Counted from the first letter of the stretch, positions 1-7,422 are shown. The stretch: 13,065 bases of DNA from Paracoccaceae bacterium (GCA_003512825.1 DOOI01000021.1:1-13065); one strand, 5' to 3'. The notes: a model not told the origin generated them from the letters alone. Program-made: numbers and translations.

Positions 1-60
1 ACGTCATGACGCAAACCAGACGCCGACCATACGCAAATCATACCAAGAAAAATGACAAAA

Positions 61-95
61 GCCCGAAGGTATTAACCTTCGGGCCTTTTGTTTTT
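61..95 (-). terminator. Rho-independent terminator of tRNA-Leu
   Basis: A perfect 10-bp stem (61-70 paired with 75-84) closes a 4-base ATTA loop. Read on the minus strand it lies just past the tRNA 3' end and is followed by TTTTGTCATTTTT, a usable U-tract. The plus strand also carries T's after the stem (86-95), so the element could stop transcription in both directions, for example from a gene to the left of the window. The stem is seen directly; its activity is inferred. Confidence 0.85.
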
Positions 96-181
96 GGTGC
101 GGTCGAGAAGACTCGAACTTCCACGGGGGTTAGCCCACAGCGACCTCAACGCTGCGCGTCTACCAATTCCGCCACGACCGC
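95..181 (-). tRNA. trnL: tRNA-Leu (anticodon GAG)
   Basis: Read on the minus strand this folds as a class II tRNA of 87 nt including an encoded CCA. The 7-bp acceptor stem is GCGGTCG (175-181) with CGACCGC (99-105), followed by discriminator A and CCA (95-97). The D-arm contains GGAATTGGTAGAC, and the anticodon stem-loop CAGCG-TTGAGGT-CGCTG gives anticodon GAG, which reads CUC and CUU leucine codons. A long variable arm precedes the T-loop sequence GTTCGAGTC, as expected for leucine. A strong terminator follows directly. No integrase or attachment-site duplication is visible next to it. Confidence 0.96.
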
Positions 182-242
182 ATCTGAACTGGTGATGCGC
201 CGTTTAGCGGCTCCTTCTGGGAATGCCAAGGGCGAAAATGCG

Positions 243-743
243 TCAAATCTCATTGCGCTGAATATTTCCCCGCAGGCTTGCACGCCACACGATCACAGCA
301 CCGATCAAGCCCGCCATCAAAACCCAAAACCCAAACCAGTTTGCGCGTGAGAAAATCACCTCATGCATCAAGCGCCCCGGCAAAAGCGTAAATACTCCCG
401 CACCGAGCAACGCGAAAAAGCTCAATTTTTTCATGATCTTCTGATGCAGAGAAATATCTCCGCGCCGGGCGGCCCTCACCGATTGCACCAAAGACCCAAG
501 CGTAACGAGCGACAAGATATGAATAGGGCTCCATGCGCCGATCCATCGGACTTCATGAATAACAAAAGAACTCAGCGCCACCGAAGCCATCGCCACCACC
601 CAAATACGCCCCGCAAATCGATGTGCGGCCCCACCCTTTCGGCGCATCAAGATCACCGGAGCCAAGACCACGGCCAAGAGGGCCGCAGCAACATGAAACT
701 GAATGGCCACAGGCGCGGCCAGAAATGGGGTAAGCGTTGGCAT
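243..743 (-). CDS. DUF2306 family membrane protein
   Basis: This 166-residue protein is strongly hydrophobic, with about five membrane segments (roughly residues 14-32, 47-64, 72-89, 104-122 and 137-153). It carries signatures I associate with DUF2306: HRFAGRIW near residue 41, SPIH near 72, RRGDISLHQKIM from about 93, and LLPGRLMH near 120. The conserved His and Arg residues at membrane edges suggest a bound cofactor or ligand, but the family has no established function that I know of. The start is supported by AAGGAG nine bases upstream of the ATG. It lies upstream of the tRNA on the same strand and diverges from the LytTR gene across 69 bases. Confidence 0.85.
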   Translation of the reverse strand: MPTLTPFLAAPVAIQFHVAAALLAVVLAPVILMRRKGGAAHRFAGRIWVVAMASVALSSFVIHEVRWIGAWSPIHILSLVTLGSLVQSVRAARRGDISLHQKIMKKLSFFALLGAGVFTLLPGRLMHEVIFSRANWFGFWVLMAGLIGAVIVWRASLRGNIQRNEI

Positions 744-812
744 CGTGTGCTCTCCTTGCTAGAACTGCGTTCGCAACTGCACCGAGTTATTAACTTCTCA
801 CAGGCTAAATTC

Positions 813-1649
813 GTGAAACCCGCGTCAGACACCGTCAACAGCGTCGTGTTGCAACTCGCGCATCGTGAACTGCAACGCGTTTTTCACGACCGTCGCTTGA
901 TTGTTGGCTTGATCGGGCTCGGATTGGTGTTCGGTTTTGCCGGACCATTTGGCACAGATACGTCGCTCTCTCTGGCGCCGCGTTTGCTCTATTGGCTGGC
1001 GATTGTGGTAATCACAGGTCTTGCTGGGTGGATCTTCACCCGGTTTTTTTCCAATGCGCTTTGCCGCCTTGGCGTCTCGCCGCTCTTTTCCGCTCTTTTT
1101 GGCGGGGCTTTGGCGGGCGTGCCGATTACCCTCATTGTTCACGGGATCAACATCGCGTTTCTTGCGATGCCGCTGGCGGATCTTACCCCGTCTTTTGCCA
1201 CTCTGACTGGTACAATCGTGGCGATTTCGGCCACTGTCTCGACGGCGATGTTCTTGATTACACTTGGCCCAACGCCTCAGACGCCGCAAAGCACCGCGCC
1301 AATAGAAACCGCGAATTCTGCTCCCCGTCTCCTCACGCGTTTACCCTATGAAAAGCGTGGCACCCTCCTGTCCTTATCTGCACTCGATCACTATACCGAG
1401 GTTGTGACAACCACAGGAAAAGAGCTTGTTTTGATCCGCTTAGCCGATGCCATCGCCGAGGCGTCTCCCGTCTGTGGCCTGCAGATTCATCGATCTCATT
1501 GGGTTGCCCTCTCAGCAATCGCGCGCCTTGAACGCGACACAAGCCGCCTGATCCTCACAGTGAGCGATGGGCGCACCCTCCCCGTCAGCCGCAGCAATAT
1601 CTCTGCCCTCAAGGAGGCCGGCATCCTACCGGGCCAGACCAATGGTTGA
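813..1649 (+). CDS. Membrane-anchored LytTR-domain transcriptional regulator
   Basis: The 278-residue protein has four predicted membrane helices (about residues 29-46, 57-78, 90-112 and 128-151), a short linker, and a C-terminal LytTR DNA-binding domain (about 174-272). LytTR hallmarks are [13 protein letters not shown] (192-204), RLADAIAE (209-216), [11 protein letters not shown] (222-232) and LPVSR (256-260). There is no receiver domain, so it is not a classical response regulator; the membrane part may sense a signal directly. I chose the GTG at 813 because homologous Rhodobacteraceae proteins, as I remember them, begin with a short cytoplasmic segment before the first helix, and because the open frame further upstream lies over the divergent DUF2306 gene. 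The ribosome site is weak (AGG eight bases upstream), so the start is uncertain. Its stop overlaps the lipB start. Target genes are unknown. Confidence 0.83.
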   Translation: MKPASDTVNSVVLQLAHRELQRVFHDRRLIVGLIGLGLVFGFAGPFGTDTSLSLAPRLLYWLAIVVITGLAGWIFTRFFSNALCRLGVSPLFSALFGGALAGVPITLIVHGINIAFLAMPLADLTPSFATLTGTIVAISATVSTAMFLITLGPTPQTPQSTAPIETANSAPRLLTRLPYEKRGTLLSLSALDHYTEVVTTTGKELVLIRLADAIAEASPVCGLQIHRSHWVALSAIARLERDTSRLILTVSDGRTLPVSRSNISALKEAGILPGQTNG

Positions 1650-2301
1650 GTGGATCATCACCGAAGGGCTCACCGATTACACCCGTGCCGTCGCCTTCAT
1701 GGAAACCCGCGCAGAGGCAATCGCGTGCGGCGAGGCCGAGGAGTGCCTTTGGCTCCTCGAACACCCACCCCTTTACACCGCAGGCACCTCTGCGCGCAGT
1801 GAAGACCTGACCGATCCAGAGCGCTTTCCCGTCTATCAGTCAAAGCGGGGCGGGCAATACACCTATCATGGGCCGGGTCAGCGCGTTGTTTATGTCATGC
1901 TCGACCTCAACAAACGCGGCCGCGACATTCGCGCCTTTGTCGAATCCTTGGAAAACTGGGTAATTTCCACCCTCGCCGAATTCAACGTCACCGGCGAGAT
2001 TCGTCCCGGCCGTGTAGGTGTCTGGGTCACCCGCTCCGACCAAGCCCCCACAATAACTGGCGCCCCTCGTGAAGACAAAATCGCCGCGATCGGCATTCGC
2101 CTTCGCAAATGGGTGAGTTTCCACGGCATCTCGATAAACGTTGAACCGGACTTGACGCATTTTTCCGGTATCGTGCCCTGTGGCATCCGCGATCATGGCG
2201 TCACCAGCTTGGTTGATCTTGGCCTTCCGGTGACCCTGCAAGACCTCGACGCTGCGCTAAAACATGGCTTCGAGCAGCACTTCCCGGAACCAACTTCGTG
2301 A
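1642..2301 (+). CDS. lipB: Octanoyl-[acyl-carrier-protein]-protein N-octanoyltransferase LipB
   Basis: LipB moves the octanoyl group from acyl carrier protein to the lipoyl domains of 2-oxoacid dehydrogenases and the glycine cleavage H protein, the first step of cytoplasmic lipoate assembly. The 219-residue protein shows the family signatures [15 protein letters not shown] (37-51), [13 protein letters not shown] (68-80), catalytic Lys146 in EDKIAAIG, and nucleophile Cys180 in GIVPCGI. A segment of about 14 residues before Lys146 (roughly 131-144) matches what I remember of alphaproteobacterial LipB. The ATG at 1642 overlaps the LytTR stop by 8 bases, which points to translational coupling. 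The nearest good Shine-Dalgarno, AAGGAGG at 1611-1617, is 24 bases away, so coupling or a folded spacer must help. No terminator is visible after it. Confidence 0.96.
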   Translation: MVEWIITEGLTDYTRAVAFMETRAEAIACGEAEECLWLLEHPPLYTAGTSARSEDLTDPERFPVYQSKRGGQYTYHGPGQRVVYVMLDLNKRGRDIRAFVESLENWVISTLAEFNVTGEIRPGRVGVWVTRSDQAPTITGAPREDKIAAIGIRLRKWVSFHGISINVEPDLTHFSGIVPCGIRDHGVTSLVDLGLPVTLQDLDAALKHGFEQHFPEPTS

Positions 2302-2443
2302 CCAATGCGCCCGCGTTGCGGTGAACCCAAACCTAAGCGAAGTTAAGCCATTCCCTCGACCTGCGACCTTTTTGACATTGATCCGCGCGGTGAGGGCCTT
2401 AAGTCTACGCCCAGACCGATCCATGACCAAACGAGGGAAACCT

Positions 2444-2854
2444 ATGAAATTTCTGCTGTCCGCTGCCACACTGATCGCCCTGTCCACGCCCGCTTTCTCA
2501 GAAGGCGACGTCGCTGCGGGCGAGAAAGAATTCTCCAAATGCAAGTCTTGCCACATGATTGCGGCCGATGATGGCACCGTAATCGTCAAGGGCGGCAAAG
2601 TCGGCCCAAACCTTTACGGCGTCATCGGGCGCACAGCTGGCACCTCTGATGGCTTTAGCTACGGCGACGGCTTGAAAGACGCGGCAGCCGCTTCCTTCGT
2701 CTGGACCGAAGAAGAACTCGCCAGCTATATCACCGACCCAAAAGCATGGCTCGGCGACAAGGGTTACGCGGCAAAGACGAAAATGTCGTTCAAAGCCAAA
2801 GCCAAGCAGGCTGACCTCGCGGCGTATTTGGCTTCGGTCAAGCCCGCGCAATAA
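2444..2854 (+). CDS. cycA: Periplasmic class I cytochrome c (c550/c2 type)
   Basis: This is a soluble electron carrier, probably between the cytochrome bc1 complex and terminal oxidases. The 136-residue precursor has a signal peptide (residues 1-19, cleavage likely after PAFS). The mature protein has one heme-binding CKSCH motif (Cys33, Cys36, His37), the KVGPNLYGVIGR segment (52-63), and Met114 in KTKMSF as the likely sixth heme ligand. Length and order match cytochrome c2 and Paracoccus c550. The ATG at 2444 fits both a ribosome site (AGGGA, about 7 bases upstream) and the signal peptide; a longer upstream frame is discounted. A terminator follows and then ctaD, an arrangement that, from memory, also occurs for cycA and ctaDII in Paracoccus denitrificans. 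Confidence 0.93.
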   Translation: MKFLLSAATLIALSTPAFSEGDVAAGEKEFSKCKSCHMIAADDGTVIVKGGKVGPNLYGVIGRTAGTSDGFSYGDGLKDAAAASFVWTEEELASYITDPKAWLGDKGYAAKTKMSFKAKAKQADLAAYLASVKPAQ

Positions 2855-2871
2855 GTTTTTGCAAAAAGTTG

Positions 2872-2910
2872 AAAAGCGCGTGTTCCTATGGGAATGCGCG
2901 CTTTTTCTTT
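2872..2910 (+). terminator. Rho-independent terminator after cycA
   Basis: A 9-bp outer stem, AAAAGCGCG (2872-2880) with CGCGCTTTT (2897-2905), holds an internal TG/TG mismatch and a 4-bp inner stem TTCC/GGAA with a TATG loop. A T-rich tail (TTTTTCTTT) follows. It starts 18 bases past the cycA stop and probably separates cycA from ctaD transcription. Confidence 0.85.
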
Positions 2911-3000
2911 GTATTCCTGCACTTTTTCCACATTCCTGCACGTTTCTGCGCTGCACGGCTTCTTTCAAGCGCATCAATCCCTTGGGGGTGCGACATATTG

Positions 3001-3018
3001 ATTTGATCTGCATCAAAT
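3001..3018. promoter_or_regulatory. FNR/FnrL-type binding site upstream of ctaD
   Basis: Positions 3003-3016 read TTGAT-CTGC-ATCAA, an exact match to the FNR consensus TTGAT-N4-ATCAA. The symmetry extends to ATTTGAT and ATCAAAT, giving 7-bp arms. It lies 111 bases before the ctaD start and after the cycA terminator, so ctaD is the natural target. A possible -10 (TTCTAA at 3046-3051) would put the site roughly 48 bases above the start of transcription, but I cannot fix the promoter. Whether the factor activates or represses is therefore open. Confidence 0.75.
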
Positions 3019-3127
3019 TCAGACATTGCCGCCCCCGCCCACACATTCTAAAACGATGTTGGAACACGGGTTAGGAGAGAGTCTGTCTGCCTTGCCTGAA
3101 AGTATAACTTCAACTGGAGGCAACAGA

Positions 3128-4801
3128 ATGGCAGACGCAGCCATCCACGGCCACGACCATCACGACGAGCGGGGCTTTTTCACACGCTGGTTCATGTCCA
3201 CTAACCACAAGGACATCGGCCTGCTCTATCTCATCACGTCGGCAATCGTCGGCCTGATCTCGGTTCTTTTCACCGTCTACATGCGGATGGAATTGATGGA
3301 ACCGGGTGTGCAATACATGTGCGCCGAAGGCGCGCGTTTCATCGCCGCATCCACATCGGAATGCACCCCGAATGGTCACCTTTGGAACGTGATGATTACC
3401 TATCACGGCGTTCTGATGATGTTCTTTGTGGTGATTCCTGCCCTCTTCGGCGGCTTCGGCAACTACTTCATGCCGCTGCAAATCGGCGCGCCGGACATGG
3501 CGTTCCCACGCATGAACAACCTGTCCTTCTGGCTCTACGTTGCGGGCACGTCACTTGGCGTTGCCTCGCTCTTGTCCCCCGGCGGCAATGGTCAACTCGG
3601 GTCTGGTGTGGGCTGGGTTCTCTATCCACCGCTTTCCGTGAACGAAGGCGGTATGTCGATGGATCTCGCGATCTTCGCGGTCCACGTCTCGGGTGCTTCG
3701 TCGATCCTCGGTGCGATCAACATGATCACCACCTTCCTGAACATGCGCGCACCGGGCATGACGCTCTTCAAGGTTCCGCTGTTCTCGTGGTCTATCTTCG
3801 TAACCTCGTGGCTGATCCTTCTGTCGCTGCCCGTTCTGGCAGGCGCGATCACGATGTTGCTGACCGACCGTAACTTTGGCACGACCTTCTTCGATCCAGC
3901 AGGCGGCGGTGACCCGATCCTCTACCAGCACATCCTGTGGTTCTTTGGCCACCCGGAAGTGTATATCATCATTCTCCCCGGCTTCGGCATCATCAGCCAC
4001 GTCATCTCCACCTTCTCGCGCAAACCCGTCTTCGGCTACCTGCCGATGGTCTGGGCGATCATCGCGATCGGCGCGCTTGGCTTTGTCGTGTGGGCGCACC
4101 ACATGTACACCGTGGGTATGTCGCTGACCCAACAGTCCTATTTCATGCTGGCCACGATGGTAATCGCGGTGCCGACAGGCGTGAAAATCTTCTCGTGGAT
4201 CGCCACCATGTGGGGCGGCTCCATCGAGTTCAAGACACCAATGCTCTGGGCCTTCGGCTTCCTCTTCCTCTTCACCGTTGGCGGCGTGACCGGCATCGTG
4301 TTGAGCCAAGCGGCCGTCGACCGTGCCTATCATGACACCTACTATGTGGTGGCTCACTTCCACTACGTGATGTCGCTGGGCGCCGTGTTCTGCATCTTTG
4401 CAGGTATCTACTTCTACTTCGGCAAGATGACGGGCCGTCAGTATCCGGAATGGGCAGGCAAGCTGCACTTCTGGGCGATGTTCATCGGTGCTAACCTGAC
4501 GTTCTTCCCGCAGCACTTCCTTGGCCGTCAGGGCATGCCGCGCCGTTACATCGACTATCCGGAAGCCTTCGCTTACTGGAACTATTGGTCGTCCATCGGT
4601 GCGTTCATCTCCTTCGCGTCCTTCGTGTTCTTCTTCGGCATTATGATCTGGTCGTTGACCCGTGGCGCACGCGTCACCGCCAACAACTACTGGAATGAGT
4701 ATGCCGACACGCTGGAATGGACCCTGCCATCGCCGCCGCCCGAGCACACGTTCGAGCAGCTGCCCAAGCAGGAAGACTGGGACAAGTCCCACGCGCACTA
4801 A
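3128..4801 (+). CDS. ctaD: Cytochrome c oxidase subunit I, aa3 type
   Basis: This is the catalytic subunit of the aa3 oxidase: it reduces oxygen to water and pumps protons across the inner membrane. The 557-residue protein with about 12 membrane helices carries every key residue, each one lower than Paracoccus numbering: heme a ligands His93 and His412; heme a3 ligand His410; CuB ligands His275, His324 and His325; Tyr279 cross-linked to His275; Asp123 and Asn130 of the D-channel, Glu277, and Lys353 of the K-channel. The N-terminus is His-rich (HGHDHHD). The ATG at 3128 has GGAGG seven bases upstream; the longer open frame is ignored. Subunits II and III and the assembly genes (ctaC, ctaE, ctaB, ctaG) are not in this window, so ctaD is a separate unit, bounded by terminators and preceded by an FNR-type box. 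Confidence 0.97.
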   Translation: MADAAIHGHDHHDERGFFTRWFMSTNHKDIGLLYLITSAIVGLISVLFTVYMRMELMEPGVQYMCAEGARFIAASTSECTPNGHLWNVMITYHGVLMMFFVVIPALFGGFGNYFMPLQIGAPDMAFPRMNNLSFWLYVAGTSLGVASLLSPGGNGQLGSGVGWVLYPPLSVNEGGMSMDLAIFAVHVSGASSILGAINMITTFLNMRAPGMTLFKVPLFSWSIFVTSWLILLSLPVLAGAITMLLTDRNFGTTFFDPAGGGDPILYQHILWFFGHPEVYIIILPGFGIISHVISTFSRKPVFGYLPMVWAIIAIGALGFVVWAHHMYTVGMSLTQQSYFMLATMVIAVPTGVKIFSWIATMWGGSIEFKTPMLWAFGFLFLFTVGGVTGIVLSQAAVDRAYHDTYYVVAHFHYVMSLGAVFCIFAGIYFYFGKMTGRQYPEWAGKLHFWAMFIGANLTFFPQHFLGRQGMPRRYIDYPEAFAYWNYWSSIGAFISFASFVFFFGIMIWSLTRGARVTANNYWNEYADTLEWTLPSPPPEHTFEQLPKQEDWDKSHAH

Positions 4802-4825
4802 TCCCGCGTTCCACATATAATCACG

Positions 4826-4857
4826 AAAGGGCCTCCCATTGTGGGGGCCCTTTTCTA
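4826..4857 (+). terminator. Rho-independent terminator after ctaD
   Basis: AAAGGGCC (4826-4833) pairs with GGCCCTTT (4846-4853). The stem continues inward through a T-G pair and two C-G pairs, leaving a short ATTGT-type loop, and is followed by TTTTCTATTT. It begins 24 bases past the ctaD stop. Confidence 0.87.
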
Positions 4858-4869
4858 TTTGTGAGAGCC

Positions 4870-4897
4870 TTGCGGCACCCTGCCCCATGGAAATAAT
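4870..4897 (+). promoter_or_regulatory. Possible promoter for the DUF2244 gene
   Basis: TTGCGG (4870-4875) and AATAAT (4892-4897) are separated by 16 bases and sit just after the ctaD terminator, giving a leader of about 38 bases. The -10 matches five of six consensus bases but the -35 only three. This is a guess from spacing. Confidence 0.3.
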
Positions 4898-4941
4898 GCG
4901 CCGCGTCCTACCCTATGATCAGACGCGACAGGACAAGACAC

Positions 4942-5442
4942 ATGCCTTACTACTGGACCCCTTCAAAAGAGACCCCCGAGCGCCTCGAATTATGGCCGCA
5001 TCGCTCATTGCCACGACGTGGGTTTGCGGTAACCATACTGCTCACTTTCAGCCTGATCACAGTGCCGCTCTATCCACTCTTGGGCACCGTGGTGCTGTGG
5101 GGGCTACTGCCGTTCCTGCTGATGGCCGTCGGCGCGCTCTGGTGGGCCTTGGAGCGCAGCTACAAGGATGGAGACATACTCGAAGAGCTGGTCTTCACGG
5201 ATGACGCCCTTCATCTTACTCGGACCGATCCCAAGGGCCTAAAGCAAGAGTGGGATTGCAACCCATATTGGGCCCGCGCCGAAATGCACCAACAAGGTGG
5301 CCCCGTGCCTTGGTATGTGACGCTCTCCGGCAATGGACGCCGCGTTGAAATCGGTGCGTTTCTTTCCGAGGAGGAGCGTCGCGCGCTATATGGCGAGCTT
5401 GCCGAAGCGCTTAAGTCATCGCGTGGCGCAAACGCGGAATAG
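4942..5442 (+). CDS. DUF2244 family membrane protein
   Basis: The 166-residue protein has an N-terminal LELWPHRSLPRRGF motif (15-28), two membrane helices (about 27-45 and 49-68), then a soluble domain with ERSYKDGDILEEL (71-83), QEWDCNPYW (102-110), PWYVTLSGNGRRVEIGAFLSEEER (about 123-146). These fit DUF2244, an alphaproteobacterial family of unknown function. The ATG at 4942 has AGGA about eight bases upstream; the in-frame ATG at 4915 would add nine residues. Its position behind ctaD hints at a link with the oxidase, but the ctaD terminator lies between them, so co-transcription is doubtful. Confidence 0.85.
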   Translation: MPYYWTPSKETPERLELWPHRSLPRRGFAVTILLTFSLITVPLYPLLGTVVLWGLLPFLLMAVGALWWALERSYKDGDILEELVFTDDALHLTRTDPKGLKQEWDCNPYWARAEMHQQGGPVPWYVTLSGNGRRVEIGAFLSEEERRALYGELAEALKSSRGANAE

Positions 5443-5447
5443 TTTTA

Positions 5448-5473
5448 GGGCGCAGCCATCGCTGGCCGCGCCC
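5448..5473. terminator. Hairpin between convergent genes, possible terminator
   Basis: GGGCGC (5448-5453) pairs with GCGCCC (5468-5473). After one A-C mismatch, GCCA pairs with TGGC around a TCGC loop. It sits between the convergent stops of the DUF2244 gene (5442) and the YqeY-domain gene (5502). Neither strand has a real U-tract after it, so it is a strong hairpin that may act weakly as a terminator or protect transcript ends. Confidence 0.5.
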
Positions 5474-5501
5474 CTGATGCATGCCGAACGCTGCCAAAGT
5501 A

Positions 5502-5960
5502 TCAGGCGAGACGTGCCTTGAGCATCGGGCCTACAGCGCCAAAATCCATCTGTCCGGTATAAAGTGACTTCAGCTCGGCCATGACCCGCCCCATATCGCG
5601 GATCGAATTCGCACCCAGCTTCTCAATCACACCGTTCAGCGCTTCGGTCACTTCAACTTCGCTCAACTGACGCGGCAAGAACTCCTCGATCACTCCGATT
5701 TCAGCAAGCTCCCGTTCTGATAGGTCGAGCCGCCCACCTTCTTCATAAATCCGCGCACTTTCTTGGCGCTGCTTTACCATCTTGCTGAGGATCGTCATGA
5801 CCTCTGCATTGCTCACCCCCTCGTCACGGCCTTCGCCGCGCGCCGCAATGTCGCGGTCCTTGATTGCGGCGTTGATCAACCGCAGCGTCGAAAGACGATC
5901 CGCCGCGCGATCTTTCATCGCCTGTTTGAGCGCTGTATTCAGCCGTTCACGCAATTCCAT
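5502..5960 (-). CDS. GatB/YqeY domain protein
   Basis: This 152-residue, almost entirely helical protein matches stand-alone GatB/YqeY proteins in length and motifs: an N-terminal helix LRERLNTALKQAMKDR (3-18), STLRLINAAIKDRDI (24-38), the KQRQESARIYEEGGR region (63-77), IEEFLPRQLSE (91-101) and the C-terminal YTGQMDFGAV (134-143). The same fold forms the tail of amidotransferase subunit GatB, where it touches tRNA; the role of the free protein is not settled. The start at 5960 fits the family but has no clear Shine-Dalgarno. It diverges from carA across 173 bases, a neighbourhood I recall as common in related genomes. Confidence 0.92.
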   Translation of the reverse strand: MELRERLNTALKQAMKDRAADRLSTLRLINAAIKDRDIAARGEGRDEGVSNAEVMTILSKMVKQRQESARIYEEGGRLDLSERELAEIGVIEEFLPRQLSEVEVTEALNGVIEKLGANSIRDMGRVMAELKSLYTGQMDFGAVGPMLKARLA

Positions 5961-5994
5961 GAGGTCACATTCCCTAATGTCGCTTGGATGCCAG

Positions 5995-6023
5995 ACCCTA
6001 CTGGATTGGCCAGCCCAAGACAA
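5995..6023 (-). promoter_or_regulatory. Possible promoter for the YqeY-domain gene
   Basis: On the minus strand TTGTCT (6023-6018) and TAGGGT (6000-5995) are 17 bases apart, giving a leader of roughly 28 bases. Both boxes match the sigma-70 consensus only partly. Confidence 0.28.
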
Positions 6024-6059
6024 CGTGCGAACGGGGAGGCCAAAGCGGTGCGTCCGGCC

Positions 6060-6088
6060 TTGACCCTCGCCGCCTCGGCCTTTAGGAC
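6060..6088 (+). promoter_or_regulatory. Possible promoter for carA
   Basis: TTGACC (6060-6065) and TAGGAC (6083-6088) are 17 bases apart, about 46 bases before the carA start. The -35 is good and the -10 is poor. No arginine or pyrimidine attenuator is recognisable in the leader. Confidence 0.3.
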
Positions 6089-6133
6089 ACCAGCAATTTG
6101 CCGCCATCCACCCTAGCTCCGGAGACTCGCACA

Positions 6134-7297
6134 ATGGCCCACTCTGACCGGACCCGCCCAACCGCTTGCCTTGCCCTCGCGGATGGAACGCTGTTTTACG
6201 GTAAAGGTTTTGGTGCTGTTGGTGAGGCACAAGCAGAGCTCTGCTTCAACACGGCGATGACAGGCTACCAAGAGATCATGACAGACCCGTCTTATGCGGG
6301 CCAGATCGTAACTTTTACCTTTCCTCACATCGGTAACACTGGCGTGACCCCGGAAGATGACGAAACCACGGACCCAGTCGCCGCTGGCATGGTCGTGAAA
6401 TGGGATCCGACCGAGCCGTCCAACTGGCGCGCCACCGAGCGCCTCGGTGACTGGCTCACCCGCCGTGGCCGTATTGCCGTTGGGGGTATCGATACACGCC
6501 GCCTGACCCGTGCGATCCGCCAGCAAGGCGCGCCCCATGTCGCAATCGCACATGACCCTGATGGCAATTTCGACATCGCGGCGCTTGTGGCGAAAGCCCG
6601 TGCTTTCCCCGGACTTGTCGGCCTCGATCTGGCCAAAGACGTGACTTGCGCGCAATCTTATTCATGGAACGAAATGCGCTGGGCATGGCCGCAAGGCTAT
6701 CAGCCACAAGAAAATCCACGCTTTAAAGTCGTGGCCGTCGACTTTGGCGCCAAGCGGAATATCCTGCGGTGCCTGGCCTCCGTCGGCTGCGACGTCACTG
6801 TGCTGCCTGCCAGCGCCACTGCAGAAGAGGTGCTCGCCCACAATCCTGATGGCGTATTTCTCTCCAACGGCCCCGGCGACCCTGCGGCGACAGGGGCCTA
6901 TGCCGTTCCAATGATCAAGGGCGTGCTGGAGCAATCCGACGTGCCTGTGTTCGGGATTTGCTTGGGCCACCAGATGCTTGCTTTGGCGCTTGGGGCAAAA
7001 ACTATTAAGATGAACCACGGCCACCACGGTGCGAACCACCCCGTTAAGGATATGGAAACCGGCAAGGTGGAAATTACCTCAATGAATCATGGATTCGCCG
7101 TCGACAGCCAAACTTTGCCAAAAGGCGTCAAGGAAACGCATGTTTCCCTTTTTGATGGCTCAAACTGCGGCATCCGAATGGAAGACCGCCCCGTATTTTC
7201 GGTGCAATACCACCCCGAGGCCAGCCCCGGTCCACAAGACAGCTTCTACTTGTTTGAGCGTTTCGCCGCCTCCATGGCCGCCCGCGCATCTGCCTGA
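6134..7297 (+). CDS. carA: Carbamoyl-phosphate synthase small (glutaminase) subunit
   Basis: CarA hydrolyses glutamine and channels the ammonia to CarB, which makes carbamoyl phosphate for arginine and pyrimidine synthesis. The 387-residue length is standard. The N-terminal half has FNTAMTGYQEIMTDPSYAGQ (38-57) and GGIDTRRLTRAIR (117-129). The C-terminal class I glutaminase domain (about 197-380) has VDFGAKRNILR, SNGPGDP (244-250), nucleophile Cys276 in GICLGHQ, and His360 with Glu362 in QYHPEASPGP. The ATG at 6134 has GGAG nine bases upstream. carB is not adjacent in this window: a terminator and an unrelated glycosyltransferase follow, so the two subunits must be expressed from separate loci. 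Confidence 0.98.
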   Translation: MAHSDRTRPTACLALADGTLFYGKGFGAVGEAQAELCFNTAMTGYQEIMTDPSYAGQIVTFTFPHIGNTGVTPEDDETTDPVAAGMVVKWDPTEPSNWRATERLGDWLTRRGRIAVGGIDTRRLTRAIRQQGAPHVAIAHDPDGNFDIAALVAKARAFPGLVGLDLAKDVTCAQSYSWNEMRWAWPQGYQPQENPRFKVVAVDFGAKRNILRCLASVGCDVTVLPASATAEEVLAHNPDGVFLSNGPGDPAATGAYAVPMIKGVLEQSDVPVFGICLGHQMLALALGAKTIKMNHGHHGANHPVKDMETGKVEITSMNHGFAVDSQTLPKGVKETHVSLFDGSNCGIRMEDRPVFSVQYHPEASPGPQDSFYLFERFAASMAARASA

Positions 7298-7338
7298 AGC
7301 AGTTTACCGACAGCCTCACCCGGCAAATTTGTATCACT

Positions 7339-7374
7339 GATACCTCGGGAGCTTTCTTCCGAGGTATCTTTTTT
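7339..7374 (+). terminator. Rho-independent terminator after carA
   Basis: A perfect 10-bp stem, GATACCTCGG (7339-7348) with CCGAGGTATC (7359-7368), has a 10-base loop and a run of six T's right after it. It lies 41 bases past the carA stop. Confidence 0.92.
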
Positions 7375-7388
7375 GCCGTAGCGTGCCG

Positions 7389-7414
7389 TTAACCTTATTT
7401 TAACAAGGCATTAA
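7389..7414 (+). promoter_or_regulatory. Triple TTAA element, CtrA-type binding sites
   Basis: TTAA occurs at 7389-7392, 7400-7403 and 7411-7414, each separated by exactly seven bases, giving two overlapping copies of TTAA-N7-TTAA. The first reads TTAACC-N5-TTAAC, the full form of the CtrA site known from Caulobacter and its relatives. The element sits between the carA terminator and the glycosyltransferase start, 41 bases before the ATG, so the glycosyltransferase is the obvious target. Binding itself is inferred. Confidence 0.65.
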
Positions 7415-7422
7415 GAGTTTCC

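Noticed and set aside
95..181. tRNA-Leu as an integration site for a mobile element
   Set aside because: No integrase, no direct repeat of the tRNA 3' end and no foreign-looking genes are present in the window.
198..210. GCCG-TTTAG-CGGC hairpin between the DUF2306 gene and the tRNA
   Set aside because: A four-base stem without a U-tract is too weak to call a terminator.
363..812. N-terminal extension of the LytTR frame back to 363
   Set aside because: The extra 150 codons are His/Arg/Pro-rich, match no domain, and lie over the well-supported DUF2306 gene on the other strand.
825..1289. A 154-codon minus-strand frame over the LytTR gene
   Set aside because: It is highly charged, repetitive-looking and has no ribosome site; it mirrors the membrane segments of the real plus-strand gene.
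2372..2387. FNR-like site upstream of cycA (TTGACATTGATCCG)
   Set aside because: Only the first half resembles TTGAT-N4-ATCAA; the second half is ATCCG. TTGACA may instead be a -35 box, but no convincing -10 lies 16-18 bases downstream.
3092..3123. SD-masking hairpin before ctaD (TTGCCT with AGGCAA)
   Set aside because: Only six base pairs with a large interrupted loop, covering just part of GGAGG. It is much weaker than the two leader hairpins reported.
3551..4888. A 445-codon open frame on the minus strand over ctaD
   Set aside because: The composition is low-complexity Arg, Glu, His and Gly with no motifs. It is the usual opposite-strand shadow of a high-G+C gene with strong codon bias, and ctaD on the plus strand is certain.
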